From NCBI GenBank assembly GCA_004293935.1, contig RDZH01000022.1:1-52266 (forward strand): a stretch of 52,266 nt of DNA, written 5' to 3'. Source of the stretch: Alphaproteobacteria bacterium (GTDB lineage: Bacteria > Pseudomonadota > Alphaproteobacteria > Rickettsiales > UBA998). Below, in pieces: positions 17,784 through 26,014 of this stretch. How positions within the stretch are numbered: the first letter of the stretch is position 1; every line of letters starts with the position of its first letter. A model generated the notes under the pieces. It did no database searches. It was not told the origin of the DNA and saw only the letters and a list, made by a program, of their open reading frames with translations. A program made the translations under genes and the position numbers.

Positions 17784-19193
17784 TTATTCCTCCAATCCAT
17801 AAACCTCACGCGCCCGCACAATCGCTGCACGCACCATCCTTGGTGATGTCCCCCCATAGCTGGTACGCGATGCTACCGAAGATCGCACATCCAACACCTG
17901 CAACGCATCCTGCGTAATCCGTGCATCCACGGTTTGCATCACCGCAAGTGGCAATTCCCACAAGGCGCACCCGCGTTGTTCTGCCTGCACCACTACACGC
18001 CCTGTGATATGATGCGCTTCTCGAAATGGTATGCGCAGTGTCCGTACCAACCAATCAGCTAAATCCGTTGCGGTGGAATGCCCTGCACGCGCTGCTTGTT
18101 CCATCTTTTCGGCATGGATACCGAAGCTATCTACCATCCCACGCATGGCACTCAAACATAAATCCAATGAGGCGATTGCATCAAAAATTGGCTCTTTATC
18201 TTCCTGTAAATCCTTATTATACGCAAGTGGCGTGCCTTTCAGTAGGGTCAGCAAATGCACCACATGCCCCATGCACCGCCCTGTTTTCGCACGAATCAAT
18301 TCCGCCGCATCAGGATTGCGCTTTTGTGGCATGATTGAACTGCCCGTGGTGAACTGCTCTGGCAAATGAATCCATCCGAGCAAAGGCGATGACCACATCA
18401 CCAACTCTTCCGCAAAGCGAGAAAGATGCACCGCGCACATGGCAATGCTGCTGCTTGCTTCCACCACAAAATCACGCGATGCCACTGAATCCAATGAATT
18501 ATGCGTTGGTTCTAAAAAGCCTAGTAGTTTTGCCGTTTGATGCCGATCAATCGGAAAAGACGTACCCGCCAATGCCGCTGCCCCAAGAGGGCATTGCGCC
18601 ATACGACGGCGTGCATCACGCATTCTTCCCTTATCACGCTCCAGCATCTCCACATACGCCATCAGATGATGACCGAGCGTCACGGGCTGTGCAGGTTGAA
18701 AATGCGTACATCCCGCCATGATGGTTTCTGCATATTCTTCCGCACGGTTGCATAAGCTACGTTGCAAGGACGTGATGCATCCCACCACATGCTCCATCGC
18801 TTCCATCACATAGAGCCGCAAATCCGTCACCACCTGATCATTACGCGAACGGGCAGTATGCAACTTGCCTGCTACCTCCCCAATCAGCTCTTTGAGGCGC
18901 ATCTCCACATGCATATGAATGTCTTCTAAGGCAGGATTCCAGACCATCTGCCCATCCGCTATCTCCTGCGCAATTTTTGGCAACGCATCGCGTATTTGGT
19001 TCGCTTCTTCCTTAGAAATAATCCCCACATCCCCCAGCATCGTTACATGCGCAATCGACCCTGCAATATCATGGGCATACAACACATGATCCACATCTAC
19101 CGAGCAATTAATACGCTGCATGATGCTATCGGGAGCGGTGCTGTAATGCCCGCCCCACATCGCATTAGGTGTGTTATCATTTTTTTGGTTCAT
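17784..19193 (-). CDS. argH: Argininosuccinate lyase
   Basis: 469 aa, full length. Last step of arginine synthesis: argininosuccinate to arginine plus fumarate. The fumarase/aspartase-superfamily signature GSSIMPQKRNPDAAE is present, as are HTARSRNDQVVTDLRLY and GCTHFQPAQPVTLGHH. The N terminus (NAMWGGHYS) is typical. It is first in the argH-lipoprotein-lysA unit. The upstream neighbour, the R-M island, is divergent. Confidence 0.96.
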   Translation of the reverse strand: MNQKNDNTPNAMWGGHYSTAPDSIMQRINCSVDVDHVLYAHDIAGSIAHVTMLGDVGIISKEEANQIRDALPKIAQEIADGQMVWNPALEDIHMHVEMRLKELIGEVAGKLHTARSRNDQVVTDLRLYVMEAMEHVVGCITSLQRSLCNRAEEYAETIMAGCTHFQPAQPVTLGHHLMAYVEMLERDKGRMRDARRRMAQCPLGAAALAGTSFPIDRHQTAKLLGFLEPTHNSLDSVASRDFVVEASSSIAMCAVHLSRFAEELVMWSSPLLGWIHLPEQFTTGSSIMPQKRNPDAAELIRAKTGRCMGHVVHLLTLLKGTPLAYNKDLQEDKEPIFDAIASLDLCLSAMRGMVDSFGIHAEKMEQAARAGHSTATDLADWLVRTLRIPFREAHHITGRVVVQAEQRGCALWELPLAVMQTVDARITQDALQVLDVRSSVASRTSYGGTSPRMVRAAIVRAREVYGLEE

Positions 19194-19280
19194 CGCTTAC
19201 TTGCCTTGCTACATCAACTGTTCTTTACACACCATCGGTGCGTAGGTTGCAAGCATAATATATTGTGACGTGCGATTTTT

Positions 19281-19333
19281 TGCATTTTTCCACTGGATCG
19301 TAGGCGCAACAATGGCTATAGTGTCGCGCATGA
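19281..19333. repeat. Direct repeat A, left boundary of the R-M genes
   Basis: Shares 43 bases (one mismatch) with repeat B at 21153-21195 and 49 bases (one mismatch) with repeat C at 21948-21999. It ends on the ATG of the restriction gene. TATAGT at 19317-19322 lies 7 bases before that ATG and could be a -10 box giving a leaderless transcript. Confidence 0.8.
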
Positions 19334-20169
19334 CAAATACATTGCGTGCCATCCTACACATGCTGAATCATCATCGCAATCATTTAAGCGATATGATGCC
19401 GAGTGCCAATCGCATGAATGATATGGGGCGATCGTGCGAGCAGTTCATAAAAGACATATTTTCTGAATTACCGAGTGATAGTGATGAACAAACAAAGCTG
19501 CTGCGCTATGCTGAGGTATTTTCTTACTCTGGCAATCAAAATCACCCTCCCGATCTAATTTTGAAGAATGGTGATGCGATAGAAATTAAGAAAATTGAAT
19601 CACGTAGTCCAAATCTTGCGTTGAATAGCTCCTATCCGAAACATAAACTCTATGCCACCAATAAGCGCATCCTTGCTTCGTGCAAAAATTGTGAATCTAC
19701 GCCATGGGATGTGAAAGACATTGTCTATGTTATAGCACATGCGAAAGATAAAAAAATCAATTCTCTATGGATGATTTATGGAGATTGCTATGCAGCATCA
19801 CCTGAAACTTACGAACGCATTCATAATCTTATTTCCGAAAATGTCTACGCCTCAGAAGATATTGATTTTATTGAAACGAATGAATTAGCTAAAATACAAA
19901 AAATTGATCCGTTAGGCATTACCGATCTGCGTGTGCGTGGCATGTGGAGCATTGCCCATCCAAGCAAAGTATTTGCCTATTTAGAGATACCGCATCAGCA
20001 AGAATTTTCTATTTATGCCTTAATGTGCAAAGAGAAATATCTTTGTTTTACTCCTGAAGATCGCACAACTTTAGAGCAGCATCCTCATGCACAAGTGCGT
20101 CATGTTTTGATCAAAAATCCTGATAATCCTGTGCAGCTTTTAGATGCCGTATTGATTGTTGCCCTATGA
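19330..20169 (+). CDS. Type II restriction endonuclease, NgoPII family (predicted GGCC)
   Basis: 279 aa from the ATG at 19330, about the length of NgoPII. The family core is clear: AEVFSYSGNQNHPPDLILK, then GDAIEIKKIESRS, LALNSSYPKHKLY and later KIDPLGITDLRVRGMW. PD...EIK is the PD-(D/E)xK nuclease site. Open frame extends upstream through repeat A to 19270 (GTG), and an internal ATG at 19312 is possible. The stop overlaps the methyltransferase start by 4 bases (ATGA). The order R before M on one transcript is notable because R is made first. Recognition of GGCC is inferred from family resemblance. Confidence 0.88.
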   Translation: MTNTLRAILHMLNHHRNHLSDMMPSANRMNDMGRSCEQFIKDIFSELPSDSDEQTKLLRYAEVFSYSGNQNHPPDLILKNGDAIEIKKIESRSPNLALNSSYPKHKLYATNKRILASCKNCESTPWDVKDIVYVIAHAKDKKINSLWMIYGDCYAASPETYERIHNLISENVYASEDIDFIETNELAKIQKIDPLGITDLRVRGMWSIAHPSKVFAYLEIPHQQEFSIYALMCKEKYLCFTPEDRTTLEQHPHAQVRHVLIKNPDNPVQLLDAVLIVAL

Positions 20170-21152
20170 ACATCCTATCGTTATTTTCTGGTGCAGGAGG
20201 GATGGATCGCGGCTTTGAAATGGCAGGCTTCCAAACCATTTGGGCGAATGAATATGATAAGGATATTTGGGCAACCTACGAAGCCAATTTTCCACATGTC
20301 GTGTTGAACCATAAGTCTATTTGCGATATTTCAAGCGATGAAATACCTGATGCAGACGGACTTATTGGCGGGCCACCATGTCAAAGCTGGAGTGAAGCAG
20401 GAACATTACGTGGCATTGATGATAGCCGTGGTAAATTATTTTTTGAGTTTATTCGTGTACTTGAAGCCAAACAACCCAAGTTTTTTGTAGCTGAAAATGT
20501 GTCGGGTATGTTGGCAGCACGACACGCACCTGCATTACAGCATATTACGCAACTTCTCACAAACTGTGGCTATGAGTTATCCGTGATGTTGCTGAATGCG
20601 GTAGATTTTAGCGTACCACAAGAACGCAAACGCTTATTTTTTGTAGGTTTTCGTAAAGATTTAGGTGCATGTTTTCGTTTTCCTGATCCCATCATTCAAC
20701 GTAAGACGCTACGTGATGCGATCAGCGATTTAACGGATAACACCTTACCCGCACAAGCGCAAAATAAAACGAACGGATTAGAGTGCATCATCCCAAACCA
20801 TGAATATATGATAGGCGGATTTTCAAGCATATTTATGTCGCGCAACCGAGTACGCACGTGGGATGAACCATCCTTCACGATTCAAGCAGGCGGCAGACAC
20901 GCACCCATCCATCCGCAAGCACCGAAAATGCACCCTATAGGCAAAGATCGCTTTTCTTTTGTATCTGGAAGCGAACATCTTTATCGTCGGTTATCGGTAC
21001 GCGAATGTGCGCACATACAAACATTTCCACCGTCGCATATTTTTCACTACACCCATGTCGCCGCTGGATATAAAATGGTGGGCAATGCCGTACCATGCCA
21101 ACTTGCGTTTCATGTGGCACAAGCAATTAAAGAACAACTGAGCCATACTTAG
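20166..21152 (+). CDS. DNA cytosine-5 methyltransferase, NgoPII/HaeIII-like (predicted GGCC)
   Basis: 328 aa. Protects host DNA from the partner endonuclease by C5 methylation. Conserved motifs in order: I LFSGAGGMDRGFE, IV GGPPCQSWSEAG with the catalytic Cys, VI FVAENVSG, VIII QERKRLFFVGFR, IX RRLSVRECAHIQTFP and X YKMVGNAVPCQLA. All are intact, so the enzyme should be active. The stretch from PPCQSWSEAG through GRGKLFFEFIR-like residues resembles HaeIII-type GGCC enzymes. Direct repeat B begins on the very next base after the stop. Confidence 0.94.
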   Translation: MNILSLFSGAGGMDRGFEMAGFQTIWANEYDKDIWATYEANFPHVVLNHKSICDISSDEIPDADGLIGGPPCQSWSEAGTLRGIDDSRGKLFFEFIRVLEAKQPKFFVAENVSGMLAARHAPALQHITQLLTNCGYELSVMLLNAVDFSVPQERKRLFFVGFRKDLGACFRFPDPIIQRKTLRDAISDLTDNTLPAQAQNKTNGLECIIPNHEYMIGGFSSIFMSRNRVRTWDEPSFTIQAGGRHAPIHPQAPKMHPIGKDRFSFVSGSEHLYRRLSVRECAHIQTFPPSHIFHYTHVAAGYKMVGNAVPCQLAFHVAQAIKEQLSHT

Positions 21153-21195
21153 TGCATTTTTCCACTGAATCGTAGGCGCAACAATGGCTATAGTG
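21153..21195. repeat. Direct repeat B, right boundary of the R-M genes
   Basis: 43-base match (one mismatch) to repeat A. It begins immediately after the methyltransferase stop codon. The mismatch creates an in-frame TGA, and no gene starts after it, so it has no promoter role here. Confidence 0.8.
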
Positions 21196-21208
21196 CACTC
21201 AATTCTTC

Positions 21209-21502
21209 CTAAGAATATCGTTGAATATCCTGATTTTTGATAATAGCCATAATTTCTACCACTCCATCATCGGAACATATTCGGTAATAAATGCTATGCA
21301 TACCGCAAATAGTTCGACGATACCCAGCTCTAATATGCTCTACAGACTGATAATGTAACGGTTCTTTCGCAACAAGCGAACATTTATCTATCAACTCAAA
21401 AAAGTAATTATCTGCTTGTTGTTCATCATAATATTTGACCCCATATAACCAAATATTCTGTAAATCTTGCTCTGCCTTCTTGGAAATTCTATAATGCGTC
21501 AT
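21209..21502 (-). CDS. parE: Toxin of ParE/RelE superfamily
   Basis: 97 aa from the ATG at 21502 (MTHYRISKKAEQDLQNIW), a typical ParE N terminus. EHIRAGYRRTICGMHSIYYRI and the basic residues around it match the RelE/ParE fold. ParE toxins inhibit gyrase, while RelE toxins cleave mRNA; ParE is favoured because the antitoxin looks ParD-like. It overlaps the antitoxin by 14 bases, ensuring coupled translation. Confidence 0.85.
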   Translation of the reverse strand: MTHYRISKKAEQDLQNIWLYGVKYYDEQQADNYFFELIDKCSLVAKEPLHYQSVEHIRAGYRRTICGMHSIYYRICSDDGVVEIMAIIKNQDIQRYS

Positions 21503-21743
21503 TATTAATCTGCGTTTTGAATGCCGCAAGCATGTGTTGTGGCGTTTTTTCTGTGAACCCACTTTGTTCTGATTGTATCAACGTATTTCTTATAAACTCT
21601 ATTTCTGCTTCTGCCTGTTGCGACCTAGCACGACGAATTAAATCATTAATGATCTCACTTTTGCTTGCATATTCTTTGCTTGCAAGCTGTGCCTTAAGCC
21701 ATAATTCATTTGGTTCGGTTATCGATATGGTTTGTCTTGTCAT
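21489..21743 (-). CDS. parD: Antitoxin, ParD-like
   Basis: 84 aa from the ATG at 21743. The N-terminal ribbon-helix-helix domain (TISITEPNELWLKAQLAS, then YASKSEIINDLIRRA) should bind its own operator, and the C-terminal helix-rich part would bind the toxin. It precedes the toxin gene, the normal order. A strong promoter with an overlapping palindrome is at 21759-21793. An upstream start at 21797 would run through that operator and is rejected. Confidence 0.85.
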   Translation of the reverse strand: MTRQTISITEPNELWLKAQLASKEYASKSEIINDLIRRARSQQAEAEIEFIRNTLIQSEQSGFTEKTPQHMLAAFKTQINNDAL

Positions 21744-21758
21744 ATAATTCAGCCCTTT

Positions 21759-21793
21759 GGTGTAATAATACACCATATGCGCACCAACGTCAA
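21759..21793 (-). promoter_or_regulatory. parDE promoter with an overlapping operator palindrome
   Basis: On the minus strand, -35 TTGACG (21788-21793), 17-base spacer and -10 TATTAT (21765-21770). The -10 is inside the palindrome GGTGTAATAATACACC (21759-21774), a natural target for ParD autorepression. Confidence 0.7.
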
Positions 21794-21805
21794 TCAATCA
21801 TTCCC

Positions 21806-21866
21806 ATAGTGCTTCCATGATATAATGACCGATTAATCGGCAATTATATCATGGTAAAAGCACTAT
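21806..21866. repeat. Large palindrome 1 beside parDE
   Basis: Near-perfect inverted repeat centred on CCGATTAATCGG: six inner pairs, a 2x2 mismatch, 12 pairs, a 3-base bulge and 9 outer pairs. Its right part (21848-21867) is identical to 795-814. It may be a small non-autonomous mobile element. Confidence 0.6.
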
Positions 21867-21879
21867 AAATCATAGTTTT

Positions 21880-21929
21880 ATAGTCGCACTTGACATAAAA
21901 AATGAGTAATTTTTTTGTCAACCGACTAT
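21880..21929. repeat. Large palindrome 2 upstream of hslO
   Basis: ATAGTCG/CGACTAT, TTGACA/TGTCAA and AAAAAAT/ATTTTTT pair around a short loop. It lies between palindrome 1 and direct repeat C. It contains a TTGACA that might also act as a -35, but no matching -10 is clear. Confidence 0.6.
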
Positions 21930-21947
21930 ATATCTGCACCGCCGTCA

Positions 21948-21999
21948 TGCTTTTTCCACTGGATCGTGGGCGCAACAATGGCTATAGTGTCGCGCATGA
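21948..21999. repeat. Direct repeat C at the hslO start
   Basis: Matches repeat A over 49 bases with one mismatch, including the ATG of hslO. TATAGT at 21983-21988 lies 7 bases before the ATG (21996), as in repeat A. Confidence 0.8.
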
Positions 22000-22973
22000 A
22001 GGAACAAGAACCCACCGCTAAAGCACCACATAACCTTGGCTTGGTACGCCATGAAGATAGGGTGCAGCCTTTTATGTTGCATAATTCCGTAGTGCGCGGG
22101 CGTATGGTACGGCTTGATAAAACACTGAACACGATCCTTGAACGCCATGCCTACCCTCCTATAGTGAGCCATATGCTTGCAGAATTATTGGTGCTTGCCT
22201 CCATGCTTTCTACCAATCTTCCTGAAGAAGGCATCCTCACTTTTCAAGCAAAAGGGGATGGGGCAGTCGCGTTTTTTGTAGCGGATGTCCGCCATGGTGG
22301 CTGCGTGCGCGCTTATGCCAATATCCGCGAAGATGGTCATGCCCATCTTGAAGGGCTTGATGAACAATCAGCCAATTTGCACGATGTCATGGGCGAAGGC
22401 TATCTTGCCATTACCCTCGATTATGGTTATGGCGATCCGTATCAAGGCATCGTACCGCTTGAGGGGCAGAATTTTTGCGAAGCACTCACCCATTATTTTT
22501 TGCAATCGCAACAACTTGATGTAATGTTTTATACCCACATCCACAAGCACACCCATGATCACGTGGCGCATCATTGGGTGATAGGCGGTATCATGCTTGA
22601 GCGTATGCCTGAATTAAGCATGGCAGAACAAACCGCCAGCGATCAGCTAGAACCCGCAGATATGGCAACGGATACACCCGAAGATCATTGGGAGTTTTGC
22701 CAATTCTTAGTACGCACCATCACCGAAGAAGAATTATGCGATCCGCATCTCGCGCTCTCTGCCTTGCTCTATCGTTTATTTCATGAGATCGGCGTATGGG
22801 TCTATGATACGCACACCATCAAAGATGAATGCCATTGCAGCCCCACACGCTTTGTGGATGTATTGCGCACCATCCCTCGATCTGAGCTTGAAGAAATGGC
22901 GATTGATGGCTGCATCGACATGACATGCCAATTTTGCAGCCGCACCCAGCATATTCCGTTGGATCATTTATAA
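21996..22973 (+). CDS. hslO: Redox-regulated chaperone Hsp33
   Basis: 325 aa from the ATG at 21996. Holdase chaperone switched on by oxidation. The N-terminal domain covers RVQPFMLHNSVVRGRMVRLD to about residue 230. The C-terminal zinc site is complete: CHC in DECHCSP and CxxC in CQFC. An ATG at 21978 would add six residues encoded by direct repeat C. No ribosome site precedes either. A strong hairpin overlaps the stop codon. Confidence 0.93.
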   Translation: MKEQEPTAKAPHNLGLVRHEDRVQPFMLHNSVVRGRMVRLDKTLNTILERHAYPPIVSHMLAELLVLASMLSTNLPEEGILTFQAKGDGAVAFFVADVRHGGCVRAYANIREDGHAHLEGLDEQSANLHDVMGEGYLAITLDYGYGDPYQGIVPLEGQNFCEALTHYFLQSQQLDVMFYTHIHKHTHDHVAHHWVIGGIMLERMPELSMAEQTASDQLEPADMATDTPEDHWEFCQFLVRTITEEELCDPHLALSALLYRLFHEIGVWVYDTHTIKDECHCSPTRFVDVLRTIPRSELEEMAIDGCIDMTCQFCSRTQHIPLDHL

Positions 22974-23002
22974 AGTGAGACCTCTGCAGAAGTCTCACTT
23001 TA
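22971..23002 (+). terminator. Hairpin at the hslO stop codon
   Basis: An 11-bp perfect stem TAAAGTGAGAC/GTCTCACTTTA plus inner TCT/AGA; the left arm starts with the hslO TAA stop. No long U-run follows. It lies between the convergent hslO and trkH genes and may serve both. Confidence 0.5.
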
Positions 23003-23003
23003 T

Positions 23004-23071
23004 GTCATGCCTGCGTAGGCAGGCATCCATAACAATCCATGATGCTGGACTCCTGCCTACGCAGGAGTGAC
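23004..23071. repeat. REP-like palindrome pair, copy 3
   Basis: ATGCCTGC-GCAGGCAT and ACTCCTGC-GCAGGAGT, bounded by GTCAT and GTGAC. It lies between the convergent hslO and trkH genes, directly after the hslO hairpin. Confidence 0.8.
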
Positions 23072-23132
23072 GAGTAAAAGGAATAAGCAAGTGAAAACAA
23101 AAATATACATCGCTTCTTATGCAAAATACAGG

Positions 23133-24581
23133 TTACCTACGCCAAAAACTTGGTACAAACAACACCAATATGGTGAATAATTCCAAACGCCCAAGCAGCA
23201 TCGCAGCAGATAATATCCATTTTGCACCATCAGGCAAGCTAGAAAAATTACTTGCAGGACCAATGATTGCACCAAGCCCCGGCCCAACATTTGCCAATGC
23301 TTGCGCGGTGGCACTCATGCTTGTGAGAAAATCAAGATCATAAAGAGATAACGCCAAAGATAGCACTAAAAAACAAAAAGCAAACAATAAAAAGAAATTC
23401 AATACAGAGGCAATAATAGGATCGGTAAGCGGTTTGCCTTCATAGCGCGGTACATACACCCCATGTGGTTGAATAAGCTGTTTAAGCTGCACATACACCA
23501 CAGCAAAAAACACTTGAAAGCGAAAAATCTTTATACCGCCAGAAGTTGAACCCGTACATCCACCCACCACCATAAGCATGAAAATCGCATGAGTTGCAAA
23601 ACTTCCCCATAAAGCAAAATCTTCCGTGACAAAACCCGTGGTCGTAATCACCGTCACCACTGCAAATAAGGAGTGTCGCAGCGCATACCAAGGGTGCATC
23701 TGCCCCTTATAAACCAACCATGCAGCAATCGCAAGCGACACCAGCATGATCGTCGCAAAAAACATACGCACCTGTGAAGTACGGTATAACGCCCCCCAAT
23801 CACCATTGACTGCCTGATAAAAAAGCATCAGTGGCATCGCACCTGCAATCATAAAGACAATGCAAATTAATTCAATTTCTAAGGACTTAAAATAACCAAT
23901 CGAGGCATCATGCGTTGAAAATCCTCCCGTTGCAATCGTTGGAATCGCATGATTAATCGCATCAAAAGCCGACATACCAGCAAGCCAATAGCACCATGCA
24001 CAAAGCACACTGAGTGCGAAAAATATAAACGCAGTTGTATAGGCAATTTGCGTACTACGTGGCAACATTTTGTCCGAATTATCCGATGATTCCGTGCGGA
24101 ACAACTGCATCCCCCCCACACGCAATGTTGGAAGAATCGCAATCGCCATCACCACAATGCCAATGCCCCCAATCCCATTAAGCATCGAACGCCACAATAA
24201 AATTCCCGAAGGAGCAACATCCAAGCCCACAATCACCGTAGATCCTGTGGTCGTGAGTCCTGATACCGTTTCAAACACACCATCCGCATAACTTAAGTTC
24301 ATGGCAGACAAATAAAACGGCAATGCCCCAAATGCAGAAATAAACATCCAACTTGTCGATGTGAGCAGAAATGCCTGCCGTATTTTCAACTCCACCGCCT
24401 CACCACGATTGGTAAAGAACAGCATCATGCCAATAAAACAGGTCATGATCGAACACATTGCAAATACTTCCCAATTACGATGATAATCAATCATATCCGC
24501 AATGGCAGGGATCATCATCAACGCCCCTAAAAGGCTAATCAATATACCATTAGTGTAAAGGATAGGTCGCCAAAAACGCAT
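23133..24581 (-). CDS. trkH: Trk-type potassium uptake protein TrkH
   Basis: 482 aa, full-length inner-membrane K+ channel subunit with about ten hydrophobic segments in four M1-P-M2 repeats. The selectivity-filter-like loops include SGLTTTGST, PTIATGGFST, TTTGFVTED and ANVGPGLGAI, each with the conserved Gly. GGCTGSTSGGIKIFR is a family hallmark. The TrkA regulator is not in the window. It lies 13 bases after the Ubi-type gene on the same strand. Confidence 0.94.
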   Translation of the reverse strand: MRFWRPILYTNGILISLLGALMMIPAIADMIDYHRNWEVFAMCSIMTCFIGMMLFFTNRGEAVELKIRQAFLLTSTSWMFISAFGALPFYLSAMNLSYADGVFETVSGLTTTGSTVIVGLDVAPSGILLWRSMLNGIGGIGIVVMAIAILPTLRVGGMQLFRTESSDNSDKMLPRSTQIAYTTAFIFFALSVLCAWCYWLAGMSAFDAINHAIPTIATGGFSTHDASIGYFKSLEIELICIVFMIAGAMPLMLFYQAVNGDWGALYRTSQVRMFFATIMLVSLAIAAWLVYKGQMHPWYALRHSLFAVVTVITTTGFVTEDFALWGSFATHAIFMLMVVGGCTGSTSGGIKIFRFQVFFAVVYVQLKQLIQPHGVYVPRYEGKPLTDPIIASVLNFFLLFAFCFLVLSLALSLYDLDFLTSMSATAQALANVGPGLGAIIGPASNFSSLPDGAKWILSAAMLLGRLELFTILVLFVPSFWRR

Positions 24582-24594
24582 ACATCAAGCCTAA

Positions 24595-25821
24595 TCAAAT
24601 CTGTTCACCGCGCAGCATATGCGGAAGATCTCCCGTCATACCCATAGCAGATTCCATGAAAAACATTTTTACAGGCTCGATACGGTTCAATAACCCCATA
24701 CCCAACCGCCGCACAGGACGCACTAATTTTGAATCACTCGAAAATATTCGGTTCAACCCATCGGTCATCGCAATCATGCTCGTGGCATCAAAATGTCGCC
24801 ATTGTTGATAATGCTGCATCATCGCTGCATTGCCAATATCTTGCCCCAAACGCAGCGCATCGACAAGCAATTCCGTTAAAACAGCCACATCGCGGTAGCC
24901 AAGATTCACCCCCTGCCCCGCAATCGGATGAATGGCATGAGCAGCGTCACCTATCATCACGGCACGTTCGCTGGTGTAGCGTTCTGCTTGAAAAAGGTTG
25001 AGCGGATACGCATATTTCCCGCCCACCATCTCAATCGTGCCAAGCATACCGCATAATTTACGGCTTAGTTCATAAGTGAAGGTGGCATCATCCAAACTAA
25101 TCATATGCTGTGCAAAGCGTGAGCGTTCTGTCCATACGATGCAACTATGATGCCCACCGTGCATCGGCAATAATGCCAACGGTCCAGCAGGCAAAAACCA
25201 TTCGATTGCACGCTCTTGATGATGCGCACTATGCGCAATCGTACACACCATAGCATGTTGATCATAATCAAACTTACGCGCCTTAATGCCAAGGCTATCG
25301 CGCACTTGTGAATATCTTCCATCGGCAACAATCAACAGATTCGCTTCAATGATTGCACCTTGTGTGAGTGTAGCGCGTACTTTTCCACTATCGCGCACCA
25401 TATCCGCCACAGTCTGCTCTGCAATAAAGGTAATAAGCGGATGCGCCTCCACCGCCTCCAGCAACGCAATACGTAGCGAACGATTCGCCACCATATAGCC
25501 AAACGGATCATCACTCACATGCGCCGCATCAAAATGAATATCGGAGAAACTCCCCCCTTCTGTTACCAAAATAGAGCGTATTGCTCCCGCTTCCTGCTCC
25601 ACCTTATGCCATAGATCAATATGCTCTAGCACCTGCACGGAGGCATGAGAAATCGCACTAACTCTGCCATCATGCCCTTGAGCGCGCACGGTATCAAGCG
25701 GGGTTTTATCCACCACAACGGAGCGCACACCATAATGCGCCAACGCTAATGCTTGCGCAGCACCCACAAGTCCTGCCCCAATAATTAACACATCTGAAAC
25801 ATACGAATTCATAATCTGCAT
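24595..25821 (-). CDS. UbiH/UbiF/Coq6-family FAD monooxygenase
   Basis: 408 aa. Flavoprotein hydroxylase of the type that adds hydroxyl groups to the ubiquinone ring. The N-terminal FAD-binding VLIIGAGLVGAAQALALA (about 12-29), the DG motif in LLIVADGRYSQVR, and the C-terminal GDAAHAIHPIAGQGVNLGYRDV are all present. Which ring position it hydroxylates cannot be read from sequence. A second start ATG lies three codons in. It is co-directional with trkH and divergent from aspS. Confidence 0.9.
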   Translation of the reverse strand: MQIMNSYVSDVLIIGAGLVGAAQALALAHYGVRSVVVDKTPLDTVRAQGHDGRVSAISHASVQVLEHIDLWHKVEQEAGAIRSILVTEGGSFSDIHFDAAHVSDDPFGYMVANRSLRIALLEAVEAHPLITFIAEQTVADMVRDSGKVRATLTQGAIIEANLLIVADGRYSQVRDSLGIKARKFDYDQHAMVCTIAHSAHHQERAIEWFLPAGPLALLPMHGGHHSCIVWTERSRFAQHMISLDDATFTYELSRKLCGMLGTIEMVGGKYAYPLNLFQAERYTSERAVMIGDAAHAIHPIAGQGVNLGYRDVAVLTELLVDALRLGQDIGNAAMMQHYQQWRHFDATSMIAMTDGLNRIFSSDSKLVRPVRRLGMGLLNRIEPVKMFFMESAMGMTGDLPHMLRGEQI

Positions 25822-25949
25822 CTAAACATAACTAGGCACTTTGTGCGATCTCTATTTCTCATCATCACGAAAAACACGCGAAGAATAACCTATTCATGCT
25901 GCATATGCAACATAGATAATCGAAGATGGGGTAATCCATCACTCCATCA

Positions 25950-25978
25950 TTGACTTGATGGGGCAGTTGGATTATAGC
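25950..25978 (+). promoter_or_regulatory. aspS promoter
   Basis: TTGACT (25950-25955), 17-base spacer, TATAGC (25973-25978). The -35 lies in the loop of a small hairpin CCATCA/TGATGG. Confidence 0.5.
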
Positions 25979-26014
25979 AATAGATTAGGATAACTTGATA
26001 GTTGAGAATACGCC

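Noticed and set aside
15016-23071. CRISPR array made of the repeated palindromes
   Set aside because: Copies are kilobases apart, not regularly spaced, and there are no cas genes.
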